44,849 nt of DNA from positions 1-44,849 of the IMG/VR virus record IMGVR_UViG_3300045996_000505. One strand, given 5' to 3'. The stretch comes from a virus. A program made the position numbers and the translations under genes. Shown one piece after another: positions 14,764 to 20,641 of this stretch (position 1 is the first letter of the stretch; every line of letters starts with the position of its first letter). The notes under the pieces were generated by a model, which saw nothing but the letters and a program-made list of their open reading frames with translations, made no database searches and was not told the origin of the DNA.

Positions 14764-14787
14764 CATCGGTGATCCGATAGAGGGGAG

Positions 14788-14858
14788 ACTAAACCAAGCC
14801 GGTAGGAAATACAATAGGTCCGACCAAAATAATTTAGCCAAGATGGTAGGATCGCCAA
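14788..14858 (-). promoter_or_regulatory. Leftward early promoters with repressor operators O1 and O2
   Basis: Read leftward, TTGGCG (14858-14853) and TAAATT (14836-14831) are 16 bp apart, and operator O2 (CCTACCATCTTGG, 14850-14838) fills the spacer. A second set of the same design lies downstream: TTGTAT (14814-14809), operator O1 (CCTACCGGCTTGG, 14806-14794) and TTTAGT (14793-14788). Binding of the repressor between -35 and -10 would block RNA polymerase directly. These would drive the operon that starts at 14727. Confidence 0.75.
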
Positions 14859-14895
14859 AGACGCAATACGGCCAAAGGCTTAAATGAGTCGGATT

Positions 14896-15204
14896 TTAGC
14901 GGCGAAGGGCCTTGATTAGCCGGATGGCCTGGTCGCGGACCTCTTCGGGCTGATCGCGAAGCAGTGCGTCGGCGCTGGGCGTGGTCGGCAGCCGGTATAG
15001 GTCGGATATCTCGATATCCAACGCCTCTGCAATGGCCGCCTGAGCGTGCATGTCCGGCTGGCGCTTACCCGTCTCCCATCGGGAAACGGTCACATCAGAC
15101 GTGCCCAGGCGGTCGGCGAGCTGCTGTTGGGACAACTGCCGATGCTCACGCCATAGGGCGATGTAGATCTTGAAGGGCCGCCGGGGGCCGATGCGCGCTG
15201 GCAT
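14896..15204 (-). CDS. CI-like repressor (XRE-family HTH)
   Basis: The 102-residue protein has a classic XRE helix-turn-helix (about 15-70): REHRQLSQQQLADRLGTSDV, then TVSRWETGKRQPD, then AAIAEALDIEISDLYRL. It is divergent from the Cro-like gene across a set of operators, the arrangement of a lysogeny repressor. It lacks a C-terminal peptidase domain, so it would not be cleaved by the LexA-type route. No Shine-Dalgarno is at the usual place before ATG 15204. The upstream sequence instead has a DnaA box next to the start codon. Confidence 0.88.
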   Translation of the reverse strand: MPARIGPRRPFKIYIALWREHRQLSQQQLADRLGTSDVTVSRWETGKRQPDMHAQAAIAEALDIEISDLYRLPTTPSADALLRDQPEEVRDQAIRLIKALRR

Positions 15205-15212
15205 GTGGATAA
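15204..15212 (-). promoter_or_regulatory. Perfect DnaA box overlapping the repressor start codon
   Basis: Read leftward, bases 15212-15204 are TTATCCACA, the consensus DnaA box; its last base is the A of the repressor ATG. A related sequence, TTATCCAGG, lies at 15233-15225. I found no other perfect consensus box while reading the window. The box occupies the region where the repressor promoter -10 or initiation site would be, so DnaA or the phage DnaA-like protein could affect repressor expression. Confidence 0.6.
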
Positions 15213-15216
15213 CTTG

Positions 15217-15255
15217 CCTACCATCCTGGATAAGTCACTTGACCAAAATGGTTGC
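15217..15255. promoter_or_regulatory. Repressor operators O3 and degenerate O5
   Basis: O3 is CCTACCATCCTGG at 15217-15229. On the other strand, 15243-15255 (CCAAAATGGTTGC) matches the reverse complement of the O2 operator sequence at 10 of 13 positions. Together with O4 they lie in the 95-bp divergent region between the repressor and the Cro-like gene. This resembles the multiple-operator arrangement of lambda-type switches. Confidence 0.7.
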
Positions 15256-15264
15256 CCGCCGCGC

Positions 15265-15300
15265 TTGACGGTCCTACCAGATTGGTTTATATGACGGGGA
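15265..15300 (+). promoter_or_regulatory. Rightward early promoter with operator O4
   Basis: TTGACG (15265-15270) and TATATG (15288-15293) are separated by 17 bp, close to the sigma-70 optimum. The 13-bp operator O4 (CCTACCAGATTGG, 15273-15285) lies in the spacer in the same register as in the leftward promoters. Predicted initiation falls close to base 15300, the A of the Cro-like ATG, so the message may be leaderless. Confidence 0.8.
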
Positions 15301-15533
15301 TGGTCGATCTTCACCCGATACGCCAATACCGTGACAAACGGGGCATCACCCAAGAGGCTCTTGCCAGAGAGCTTCGTGTGCATCCGTTCACGGTCTCTCG
15401 ATGGGAAACCCGTTCTCGCCAGGTCGATAGAGAAATTTTGCCAAAAGTGTCCGAGGTCACCGGGATTCCGGCCGGCGAACTTCGTCCAGACCTTCTCGCT
15501 GAACTGCACGCCCTCGTCGGGGGCGAGCCATGA
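15300..15533 (+). CDS. Cro-like HTH regulator
   Basis: A 77-residue protein from ATG 15300; upstream in-frame ATGs (15291, 15252) lie in or before the promoter. The XRE fold is clear: IRQYRDKRGITQEALARELR, then VHPFTVSRWETRSRQVD, then VSEVTGIPAGELRPDLL. It is the first gene from the rightward promoter and the counterpart of the leftward repressor, so a Cro-type role is likely. The start codon coincides with the predicted transcription start. Confidence 0.85.
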   Translation: MVDLHPIRQYRDKRGITQEALARELRVHPFTVSRWETRSRQVDREILPKVSEVTGIPAGELRPDLLAELHALVGGEP

Positions 15534-15535
15534 TC

Positions 15536-15796
15536 TCAGCGCGCGGGCCTTGGGAATCTCACGATCTTGTCGGCCGCGTCCAATTCGTCGGCCAGTTCGA
15601 TGAGCTGCTTTGCCATCGGTCGCAGCGCGTTCTTGGAAATGACGGCGCTGTATTCCAGCCGGAGCACGCTGTTCCGCTTCGATGCGAGGTAAAATCTCAC
15701 ATCGTGGTCGTTGGCCGGCTCCACCCGCAGAATGTCGGTAATGTAATAGTCGGGCTCGTTTCCCGTCTCGAAAACGTCGAGGCGTGGCATTTCCAT
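15536..15796 (-). CDS. Hypothetical protein, leftward, between Cro-like gene and RNA region
   Basis: An 86-residue protein with GGAGGG four bases before ATG 15796. It looks like a small alpha/beta domain (NEPDYYITDILRVEPANDHD, then VRFYLASKRNSVLRLEYSAV, then MAKQLIELADELDAADKI). It is convergent with the Cro-like gene with a two-base gap, so the two transcripts oppose each other. The AT-rich stretch at 15845-15900 is the likely promoter area. Function is unknown. Confidence 0.7.
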   Translation of the reverse strand: MEMPRLDVFETGNEPDYYITDILRVEPANDHDVRFYLASKRNSVLRLEYSAVISKNALRPMAKQLIELADELDAADKIVRFPRPAR

Positions 15797-16017
15797 TTAA
15801 CCCTCCCGGACGCAACAACTTCACCCCGGAGGCATCGTGCTCAAACCTGGAACTATAACAAGCCATATTATCAAAATACGTATTCAACATTACGCGAATG
15901 TGAGATTGGCGCGTCGCGTAACGTGCATTTGATTGATGAATTTCTGAACGATCCACAGACGATGCAGCGCGATACCGCACGCTCGGTTGTGTTCCCAAAA
16001 TGCAACTCAGTTCGAAT

Positions 16018-16107
16018 GCTCGGCGCTCCCTCCCTGTCCCCACAGGTGCCGAGCCGGCGCGCGACACGCACTCGTCCCAACGGACGGTCGCGCGCCACCT
16101 TTTCTCT
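16018..16107 (+). terminator. Two strong hairpins, the second terminator-like
   Basis: The first stem pairs GCTCGGC (16018-16024) with GCCGAGC (16048-16054) and holds an inner stem CCTGT with ACAGG. The second pairs GGCGCGCGAC (16056-16065) with GTCGCGCGCC (16087-16096), ten perfect pairs, with an inner CGTCC/GGACG hairpin. It is followed by ACCTTTTCTC. It could end rightward transcription that runs past the Cro-like gene. The T-run is short, so termination is not certain. Confidence 0.55.
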
Positions 16108-16404
16108 CGGCGGCGTGGAGAGTAGACACGCTGATACATCCTCAAGGCTCGATTGGGTTGGAAGCGCAGCGCTGGCAATACCAGCGTCGGAGACGGCCAT
16201 TGCGCTGAAAAGCGGATGGACCCTGGATGCGTGCGGTGCAAGTCCGCAATCGCGCAAGCGATCTCAAGGCTCGGACCCAGGATGTAACGGAGCCATAGCT
16301 GGCGTAACGCCCAGCCCGAGAGAAGCTTCTCCCTGCCGGCATTCCTCCCGCCGGTTGACTGCGCGGGCCGTCCCAACATGGCAACGGCCCGCGCCTCTTT
16401 CTCC
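16107..16404 (+). ncRNA. Candidate structured noncoding RNA or leader RNA
   Basis: No credible protein is encoded in the 629-bp gap 15797-16425. This part folds repeatedly: CGCTGG/CCAGCG around CAATA (16170-16186); TGCGG/CCGCA around TGCAAGT (16232-16248); ATCGC/GCGAT closed by a GCAA tetraloop (16249-16262); GCTGG/CCAGC (16298-16315); CCGGC/GCCGG (16336-16354); then the 16361-16394 stem. An 11-base direct repeat CTCAAGGCTCG occurs at 16141 and 16263. GGTGCAAGTCCGC slightly resembles cobalamin riboswitch cores, but no B12 box is evident. It may be a trans-acting RNA or an antitermination leader. Confidence 0.45.
16361..16404 (+). terminator. Terminator-like hairpin before the rightward early genes
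   Basis: GCGCGGGCCGT (16361-16371) pairs perfectly with ACGGCCCGCGC (16384-16394), an 11-base GC-rich stem, followed by CTCTTTCTCC. It stands 31 bases before the next start codon. It could terminate the candidate RNA, or act as an attenuator that must be read through to express the replication operon. Confidence 0.6.
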
Positions 16405-16425
16405 AATGCATCGGAGAGTAAAACA

Positions 16426-16584
16426 ATGAAATTCGCACTGTGCGTCGCCGGCGGTTTAGTGCCGGCCGCGTTCACGTATCTCACTGGATACGGGGTACTT
16501 GAGTGGCAGTTTTGGGCCATATGCATGCCGTTCGCGATTGCCTTCGGCGGAGCTTGTGGATTGATCGCCGCTCGCTGCGCGTAG
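16426..16584 (+). CDS. Small two-helix membrane protein
   Basis: A 52-residue ORF with GGAGAG seven bases before ATG 16426. Two hydrophobic segments (about 2-18 and 27-50, around FWAICMPFAIAFGGACGLIAA) are joined by GYGVLEWQ. It is the first gene after the structured RNA region. No family is recognised. Confidence 0.65.
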   Translation: MKFALCVAGGLVPAAFTYLTGYGVLEWQFWAICMPFAIAFGGACGLIAARCA

Positions 16585-16752
16585 CCGCCAGCCGCACAAA
16601 CTAATCACTTCCGCGCTTGGTGCTCTGCAAAGCCCCTCTGCGCGCAACATAACCAACCGCCACTGTGCTGGCGGGATTGAAGTAGGAATCTCTAATCGCT
16701 GCCTCTGTGCCGTCCTTTCCATACCAGGAAAATGACATAGGGGTTTTCGCAG

Positions 16753-17157
16753 ATGTCCGAATTTCGAGAGCACATTTCCGAAAAATCGTCGGAGCCGTAC
16801 AGGATGAGTGCCGTAGCAGAAGCCCAAACACTGGTTCGCGTAATCGCTGAACCGCGCGCTGTTGGCGACAGCGTGAAGACCTCGATTAACAAAGCAGCCC
16901 GTCGCCTCGGGTTCTCGTTCTCTCGTGCCAAGGACATTTGGTATGGCGATGCCCGCCGGATCGACGCCGCCGAAATCGACAAACTCCGTGAACTCGCCGG
17001 ACAACGCCGGCTCCACTTGGCTCGCAAGAGCGTACTGGAGCTTCGTCACGCATTGGCCGGTTCGGATGAGGGAAGCCATCGCGAAGCTGTTGCTTCGCTC
17101 GATCACGCGCTTCGCCAGTTGGGTGCCGAAATACGCACCATGGATGACCAGAGGTGA
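16753..17157 (+). CDS. Putative DNA-binding regulator
   Basis: A 134-residue protein; ATG 16804 is an alternative start. The segment SVKTSINKAARRLGFSFSRA, then KDIWYGDARRIDAAEIDKL, looks like a helix-turn-helix and recurs in alphaproteobacterial phages and rhizobial genomes. The C-terminal third is helical. The 168-bp gap upstream (16585-16752) holds no feature I can name. It opens a row of DNA-binding proteins, so regulation of the replication genes or of the host is likely. Confidence 0.75.
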   Translation: MSEFREHISEKSSEPYRMSAVAEAQTLVRVIAEPRAVGDSVKTSINKAARRLGFSFSRAKDIWYGDARRIDAAEIDKLRELAGQRRLHLARKSVLELRHALAGSDEGSHREAVASLDHALRQLGAEIRTMDDQR

Positions 17158-17160
17158 GAA

Positions 17161-17475
17161 ATGATGACACGCAAATCGCTTGCTGACGCCATCGACGGCT
17201 ACGAAGCCGAGATCAAGCTTCTGCAGGACGGCAAAGCAGAAACATACGCCGCCTATCGCGAGCAGATGAAATCCACGGGCGCCGGCAAGGACGCTGTGAG
17301 GCTCGAAATGCTGGCGATCAAGACGGCTATCCGTCAGCGCCGCGCGCTCGCTGAGGACGCCAGCGGAGTGGAGGAGCGCGACAGCCTAACCGACGAAATC
17401 CTCACGGAAATTCGTTCTGGCACGCATCCTGCAATCGCGCGTGCGGGTGCGCGAGAAGATCACGCGGCAGCGTAG
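17161..17475 (+). CDS. DUF2312 (GapR-like) nucleoid-associated protein
   Basis: A 104-residue protein with the DUF2312 pattern LADAIDGYEAEIKLLQDGKA, then a charged helix and LEMLAIKTAIRQRR, similar to the layout of GapR. In Caulobacter, GapR is an AT-rich and overtwisted DNA binder that supports replication and cell-cycle control. The phage version may bind phage or host DNA ahead of forks (inference). AGGTGAGAA precedes the ATG. It sits between two other DNA-binding genes. Confidence 0.85.
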   Translation: MMTRKSLADAIDGYEAEIKLLQDGKAETYAAYREQMKSTGAGKDAVRLEMLAIKTAIRQRRALAEDASGVEERDSLTDEILTEIRSGTHPAIARAGAREDHAAA

Positions 17476-17484
17476 GGGCTCGTC

Positions 17485-17883
17485 ATGAAAGGCCGATCCG
17501 TGCTTTGGACCGACGAGGAAACCCAAACGGCCGTGCGCCTTAAGGCTGACGGCATGGGGGTGCCGCAGATAGCTCGGGTGCTTGGCCGGACTGCGGCGGC
17601 ATTACATTGCCGATTCAAGTTCATCGCGCTGTCACCGGAGCAGAAGGCTGCGCGGTACAAGAAATACCACGTGAAGGCGAACGAGCGCCGCCGGATGGAG
17701 CCAAAGCACAGCTCAGGTTTGCACCTGCGCTACATCCACCGACCATCGGCTGAGCAGGTCGCCGAGCGCGACGAACGATTCAGCAAGCCGCGCAGCTTTG
17801 CCCAACTGTATCTCGGTGATCCGTTGCCCGGTCAATCAGCGTTGGACAAGCGTAGCATGGAGTCGCGTCATGGGACCAATTGA
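17485..17883 (+). CDS. Myb/SANT or GcrA-like HTH protein
   Basis: A 132-residue protein. Its N-terminal [20 protein letters not shown], then [20 protein letters not shown], has the W-T-D-E start and QIA-x-x-L-GRT recognition helix shared by Myb/SANT-like phage proteins and the N-terminus of GcrA, an alphaproteobacterial cell-cycle activator. The C-terminal 80 residues are basic then variable and do not match GcrA. GcrA-like is one reading; a general Myb-like HTH is equally possible. Confidence 0.72.
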   Translation: MKGRSVLWTDEETQTAVRLKADGMGVPQIARVLGRTAAALHCRFKFIALSPEQKAARYKKYHVKANERRRMEPKHSSGLHLRYIHRPSAEQVAERDERFSKPRSFAQLYLGDPLPGQSALDKRSMESRHGTN

Positions 17884-18349
17884 GCAGCAGACCCGTCAGG
17901 AGGCGATAGAGCGCCGAGCGCGGTTGTTCTCGCCGCCACCAGCGAAGCCTCCGTCGAAGCCTGAGCCGGCGCCAGCATTCCTATATCGCGGCAAGCCATA
18001 TCGCCAAGCCGAGTGGGAGCCTCTGTCCGTCACGGAGTGGTGGCAACAGGAAATTCGCGCGATTCCGGTCAAGACGATCATCCGGGCCGTGGCATTCGAG
18101 TATGGCGTTCCCTTGAATGATATACTCAGCGGGCGCCGTACCGCTTGTGTCGTCCGGCCGCGTCAGATCGCCATGTATCTGGCGAAAAAGCTAACGACGC
18201 GGTCCCTCCCGGAAATCGGACGGTGCTTTGGCGGGAAGGATCACACGACAGTTTTACACGCGGTTCGCAAGGTCGAAAGCCTTCTGAAGTCAGACATGGA
18301 GTTGGTGGGCCTCGTTGCGAAGTTGGAGGCGCGTGTTTCGCAGGCATGA
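17870..18349 (+). CDS. Orphan DnaA domain IV protein
   Basis: A 159-residue protein from ATG 17870, overlapping the previous gene by 14 bp. Residues 60-145 match the DnaA C-terminal DNA-binding domain: [20 protein letters not shown], then [20 protein letters not shown]. The DHTT box-contact residues (124-127) are kept. The AAA+ domain is absent, and the N-terminus is Pro-rich. It can probably bind DnaA boxes but not assemble or hydrolyse ATP. It could start phage replication with host factors, or compete with host DnaA. A perfect DnaA box lies at the repressor start. Confidence 0.92.
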   Translation: MGPIEQQTRQEAIERRARLFSPPPAKPPSKPEPAPAFLYRGKPYRQAEWEPLSVTEWWQQEIRAIPVKTIIRAVAFEYGVPLNDILSGRRTACVVRPRQIAMYLAKKLTTRSLPEIGRCFGGKDHTTVLHAVRKVESLLKSDMELVGLVAKLEARVSQA

Positions 18350-18693
18350 TCTCGCTCAACCTTCCCAAGCCGCCATCGGTCAATAACCTGCACTTAAACG
18401 TGCGGGGGCGCGGTCGCGTGAAGTCGCCAAAGTATCGGGCGTGGATCGAGGAGGCCGGGTATGCCGTGGCAATTGCCCGCCCGGCCAAGCTGCAAGGCCC
18501 GGTATCGATCAACTGCGAATTTGAAGATAAGGGCAGCGGCGACATCGACAATTTCTCGAAAGCCGTTTTGGACCTGCTTGTGCGCCATCAAGTGATCGAG
18601 GACGACAGGCGTTCCATTGTCCGCCGGTTAAATTTGAGTTGGTCCCCAGAAATCACAGGTTGCCAAGTCACCATCACGCCGGAGGCGAAATGA
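18346..18693 (+). CDS. rusA: RusA-family Holliday junction resolvase
   Basis: The 115-residue protein starts at ATG 18346, overlapping the previous stop (ATGA). RusA features are clear: an N-terminal [20 protein letters not shown], the acidic metal-binding DIDNFSK (Asp66, Asp68, Lys72) and VIEDDRR (Asp86, Asp87). RusA cuts four-way DNA junctions, so it would resolve recombination or branched replication products before packaging. Confidence 0.93.
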   Translation: MISLNLPKPPSVNNLHLNVRGRGRVKSPKYRAWIEEAGYAVAIARPAKLQGPVSINCEFEDKGSGDIDNFSKAVLDLLVRHQVIEDDRRSIVRRLNLSWSPEITGCQVTITPEAK

Positions 18694-18950
18694 GCGGGAA
18701 ATATCAGAGCGTGCACGTCACAGACCATGCGCTGATCAGATACATCGAGCGTGTGCATGGGATAGACCTGGAGGATGTAAGAGCGGAGGTGGCTCGCGTC
18801 TGCGAGCAGGCCGCCGGGGTGTCTGGAAATGTCACCATTCGCGCGGACGGTCATTTCTTCGAGTGCCGTGACGGCACTGTCGTGACCGTTACCCCGGTCG
18901 GCTACAACCGTACCAAGCGGCGGCTGATGGCTGAGGAAGCCGCTGCCTGA
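18690..18950 (+). CDS. Small hypothetical protein next to RusA
   Basis: An 86-residue protein from ATG 18690 (ATGA overlap with rusA). It begins [20 protein letters not shown], a pattern of small proteins often found beside rusA in alphaproteobacterial phages. A beta region follows (NVTIRADGHFFECRDGTVVT). Its stop overlaps the next start by one base. Function is unknown. Confidence 0.78.
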   Translation: MSGKYQSVHVTDHALIRYIERVHGIDLEDVRAEVARVCEQAAGVSGNVTIRADGHFFECRDGTVVTVTPVGYNRTKRRLMAEEAAA

Positions 18951-19798
18951 TGGCTCGCATCCGCACAATCAAGCCCGAGTTCTTCCGGCATGAAGCCTTG
19001 TTCGAGGCAGAGCGGGCGACCGACTTGCCGTTGCGACTGGCGTACGCCGGCCTGTGGACTGCCGCTGATCGTGAAGGTCGGTTCAAGTGGAAGCCGCGCG
19101 AACTGAAGCTCGATTGCCTGCCGTATGACGATGTGGACTTTGCCGCCGTGCTGGACGCGCTGCACCAGTGCGGGGCCGTCGTAAAGTACACATTCGAGGG
19201 CGCCGAGTACGGCCATATCCCTAGCTGGCACAAGCACCAGCACATTAATCAACGTGAAGCTCAGAGCACCTTACCGGACCCAGCTAGTGCAAGCACGTGC
19301 ATGCATATTCCTGCACATGGGGAAGGGAAGGGAAGGGAAGGGAATGGAAATATTGGTGGTGGAGGTACGCGCGAGCCGTTGGTGTCTCGAGAGGCAATCG
19401 AGTGCGCCGAGCTCGTAGCTACCATTGCTGGCCTTCCTGATCCGAAGGGTTGGCCGCCGAACTGGTGCGGAGCACCGATGCGAGCTCAAGAACTCATCGC
19501 GAACGGCTGGACGAGAGGCGATTTCGAGGCCGGTGCTCGAGCAACGATGACCGGGAAAACCGACCCGCCCGCCAGCTTTCGATATTTCGAGCCTGCAATC
19601 GCTCGAGCATACGCAACCCGAACCGCCCCTATTCCTGTCGGAAAGCCGGAGAGATCGAATGCAAAAGTTGGGAATGTCCTTGGAGCCGCAGACGAACTCA
19701 TTGATCTCGTCCGACAATTCGATGAGCCCGCCCCTCGAGAGGGTGCAGTACGCATCGGAACGAGCTCGGCTGCTATTCGGGCAATACCGCAAGGGTGA
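18950..19798 (+). CDS. Replisome organiser-like replication protein
   Basis: A 282-residue protein. Its N-terminal 100 residues (RIRTIKPEFFRHEALFE, then PLRLAYAGLWTAADREGRFK, then INQREAQSTLP) match the winged-helix start of phage replication proteins often called replisome organiser or DnaD-like. Then comes a low-complexity Gly-rich linker encoded by a G-rich repeat, and a C-terminal helical domain like helicase-loader regions. It probably binds the phage origin, which in lambda-like phages can lie in the replication gene itself. Its last 140 bp overlap the next gene. Confidence 0.8.
   Translation: MARIRTIKPEFFRHEALFEAERATDLPLRLAYAGLWTAADREGRFKWKPRELKLDCLPYDDVDFAAVLDALHQCGAVVKYTFEGAEYGHIPSWHKHQHINQREAQSTLPDPASASTCMHIPAHGEGKGREGNGNIGGGGTREPLVSREAIECAELVATIAGLPDPKGWPPNWCGAPMRAQELIANGWTRGDFEAGARATMTGKTDPPASFRYFEPAIARAYATRTAPIPVGKPERSNAKVGNVLGAADELIDLVRQFDEPAPREGAVRIGTSSAAIRAIPQG
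19319..19342 (+). repeat. GGGAA tandem repeat, potential G-quadruplex
   Basis: Five G-runs (19319-19322, 19325-19327, 19330-19332, 19335-19337, 19340-19342) are separated by AA. This is a perfect intramolecular G-quadruplex pattern on the coding strand. It lies in the linker region of the replication protein. The repeat may vary in unit number and could mark or affect an origin. Confidence 0.8.
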
Positions 19799-20081
19799 CG
19801 CGAACGACCCGCAGACCTATGTGGCGACCATCGCGGCGATCATGGCTGACTATCCGCTCGAGATAATCAAACACGTCACGGACCCGCGCACGGGCATCGC
19901 AGCCAATCCGCCGGGTGATTGGACGGGCATGCCAAATCCGGCTGACGTGAAGCGGGCGCTCGAGGAGCGAAGGCGATATCTCGAGAGAGTTGCAGAGGGT
20001 GAACGCTGGCAGGCTCGCCTAGCCGCGTCGAAGGCTGTCGAAAGGCTTCCCGCGCCACGCAAAGAGCACATCGAGGGCTGA
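19659..20081 (+). CDS. Hypothetical protein overlapping the replication gene
   Basis: A 140-residue protein. GGAGAG is five bases before ATG 19659, the best ribosome site, although the start lies 140 bp inside the previous gene. The core is well formed: ASERARLLFGQYRKGDANDP, then YVATIAAIMADYPLEIIKHV, then NPPGDWTGMPNPADVKRALE. Similar proteins sit after the replication gene in rhizobial phages. A helicase-loader or accessory role is possible (inference). Confidence 0.75.
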   Translation: MQKLGMSLEPQTNSLISSDNSMSPPLERVQYASERARLLFGQYRKGDANDPQTYVATIAAIMADYPLEIIKHVTDPRTGIAANPPGDWTGMPNPADVKRALEERRRYLERVAEGERWQARLAASKAVERLPAPRKEHIEG

Positions 20082-20083
20082 GA

Positions 20084-20641
20084 ATGGCACGACGCTCAAA
20101 GCTAAAACACGCGGTATCTCTCGCCGGCCCAGGCAGCGCCGTACACGACCGCAGGGCGCAGGATCTCACGATCAACGCGGTTGTGGCTCCTGTCGAGATG
20201 GCGGACCCATTCGGGGATCGTGTCGTGGTGCTGCGAAGCCTCCGGGACGATCCATTGGCAGGCATGTTCGCCCGCCGGCAGATCGATCAGGCTCAGTACG
20301 ACGCCGGCCGGGAATGGCAGCGCCTGACTGAGCAAACCGAGGTGGGTAACATCCGGGCCATCGACACGACCAAGGAGGCGGTAGACGGCGGCCGGTTTCC
20401 AGAGCCGTTATCGGACAATGCCGCGCGTGCGTTCAAGGAGCTAAACCGGGCTCACGGGCTGCTTGGCATGATCGGTGAGAACATCGTCCGGGAAATTCTC
20501 GGTAGCCGTCTGTCGATCATGGAGATGGCGCAGCGCCGTGGCTACACGACAAGGACGGAGATTGAGTTCATGGGCAAGCGATTCCGGGAGGCGCTGGACA
20601 CGCTGGCTGTGGCATTTGGGTGTGCGACGGGAGGGCGGTGA
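20084..20641 (+). CDS. Hypothetical early protein with helical DNA-binding-like C-terminus
   Basis: A 185-residue protein. The first 60 residues are variable. From about 75 it has YDAGREWQRLTEQTEVGNIR, then EPLSDNAARAFKELNRAHGL, then IVREILGSRLSIMEMAQRRG, and a final helix. The layout recalls DUF6456-type or phage late-gene regulator proteins. It sits near the end of the early right operon before the packaging genes, where a late activator would be expected. This is position-based inference. Confidence 0.65.
   Translation: MARRSKLKHAVSLAGPGSAVHDRRAQDLTINAVVAPVEMADPFGDRVVVLRSLRDDPLAGMFARRQIDQAQYDAGREWQRLTEQTEVGNIRAIDTTKEAVDGGRFPEPLSDNAARAFKELNRAHGLLGMIGENIVREILGSRLSIMEMAQRRGYTTRTEIEFMGKRFREALDTLAVAFGCATGGR

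Noticed and set aside
14824-14836. CCAAAATAATTTA as a sixth operator
   Set aside because: Matches only about 7 of 13 operator positions and overlaps the predicted -10 element; not counted.
16228-16262. tRNA or group II intron interpretation of the stem with loop TGCAAGT
   Set aside because: The stem and seven-base loop resemble a T-arm, but no acceptor stem, anticodon arm or CCA end fits, and no group II domain V was found.
15530-16429. Plus-strand open frame of 299 codons over the hairpin region
   Set aside because: Low-complexity, Arg/Ser/Pro-rich translation without domain character. It overlaps a better leftward gene (15536-15796) and the inverted repeats; openness is explained by high GC.
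15090-16526. Long minus-strand open frame (478 codons) across the switch and RNA region
   Set aside because: It runs through the repressor, the promoter/operators, the Cro-like gene and the hairpin region in another frame. Composition is Arg/Pro/Ser rich, as expected of a GC-rich shadow frame.
16601-16738. Leftward 45-codon frame starting MSFSWYGKDG
   Set aside because: The peptide looks plausible, but it has no ribosome site and sits alone against a rightward operon. Kept out pending evidence of conservation.
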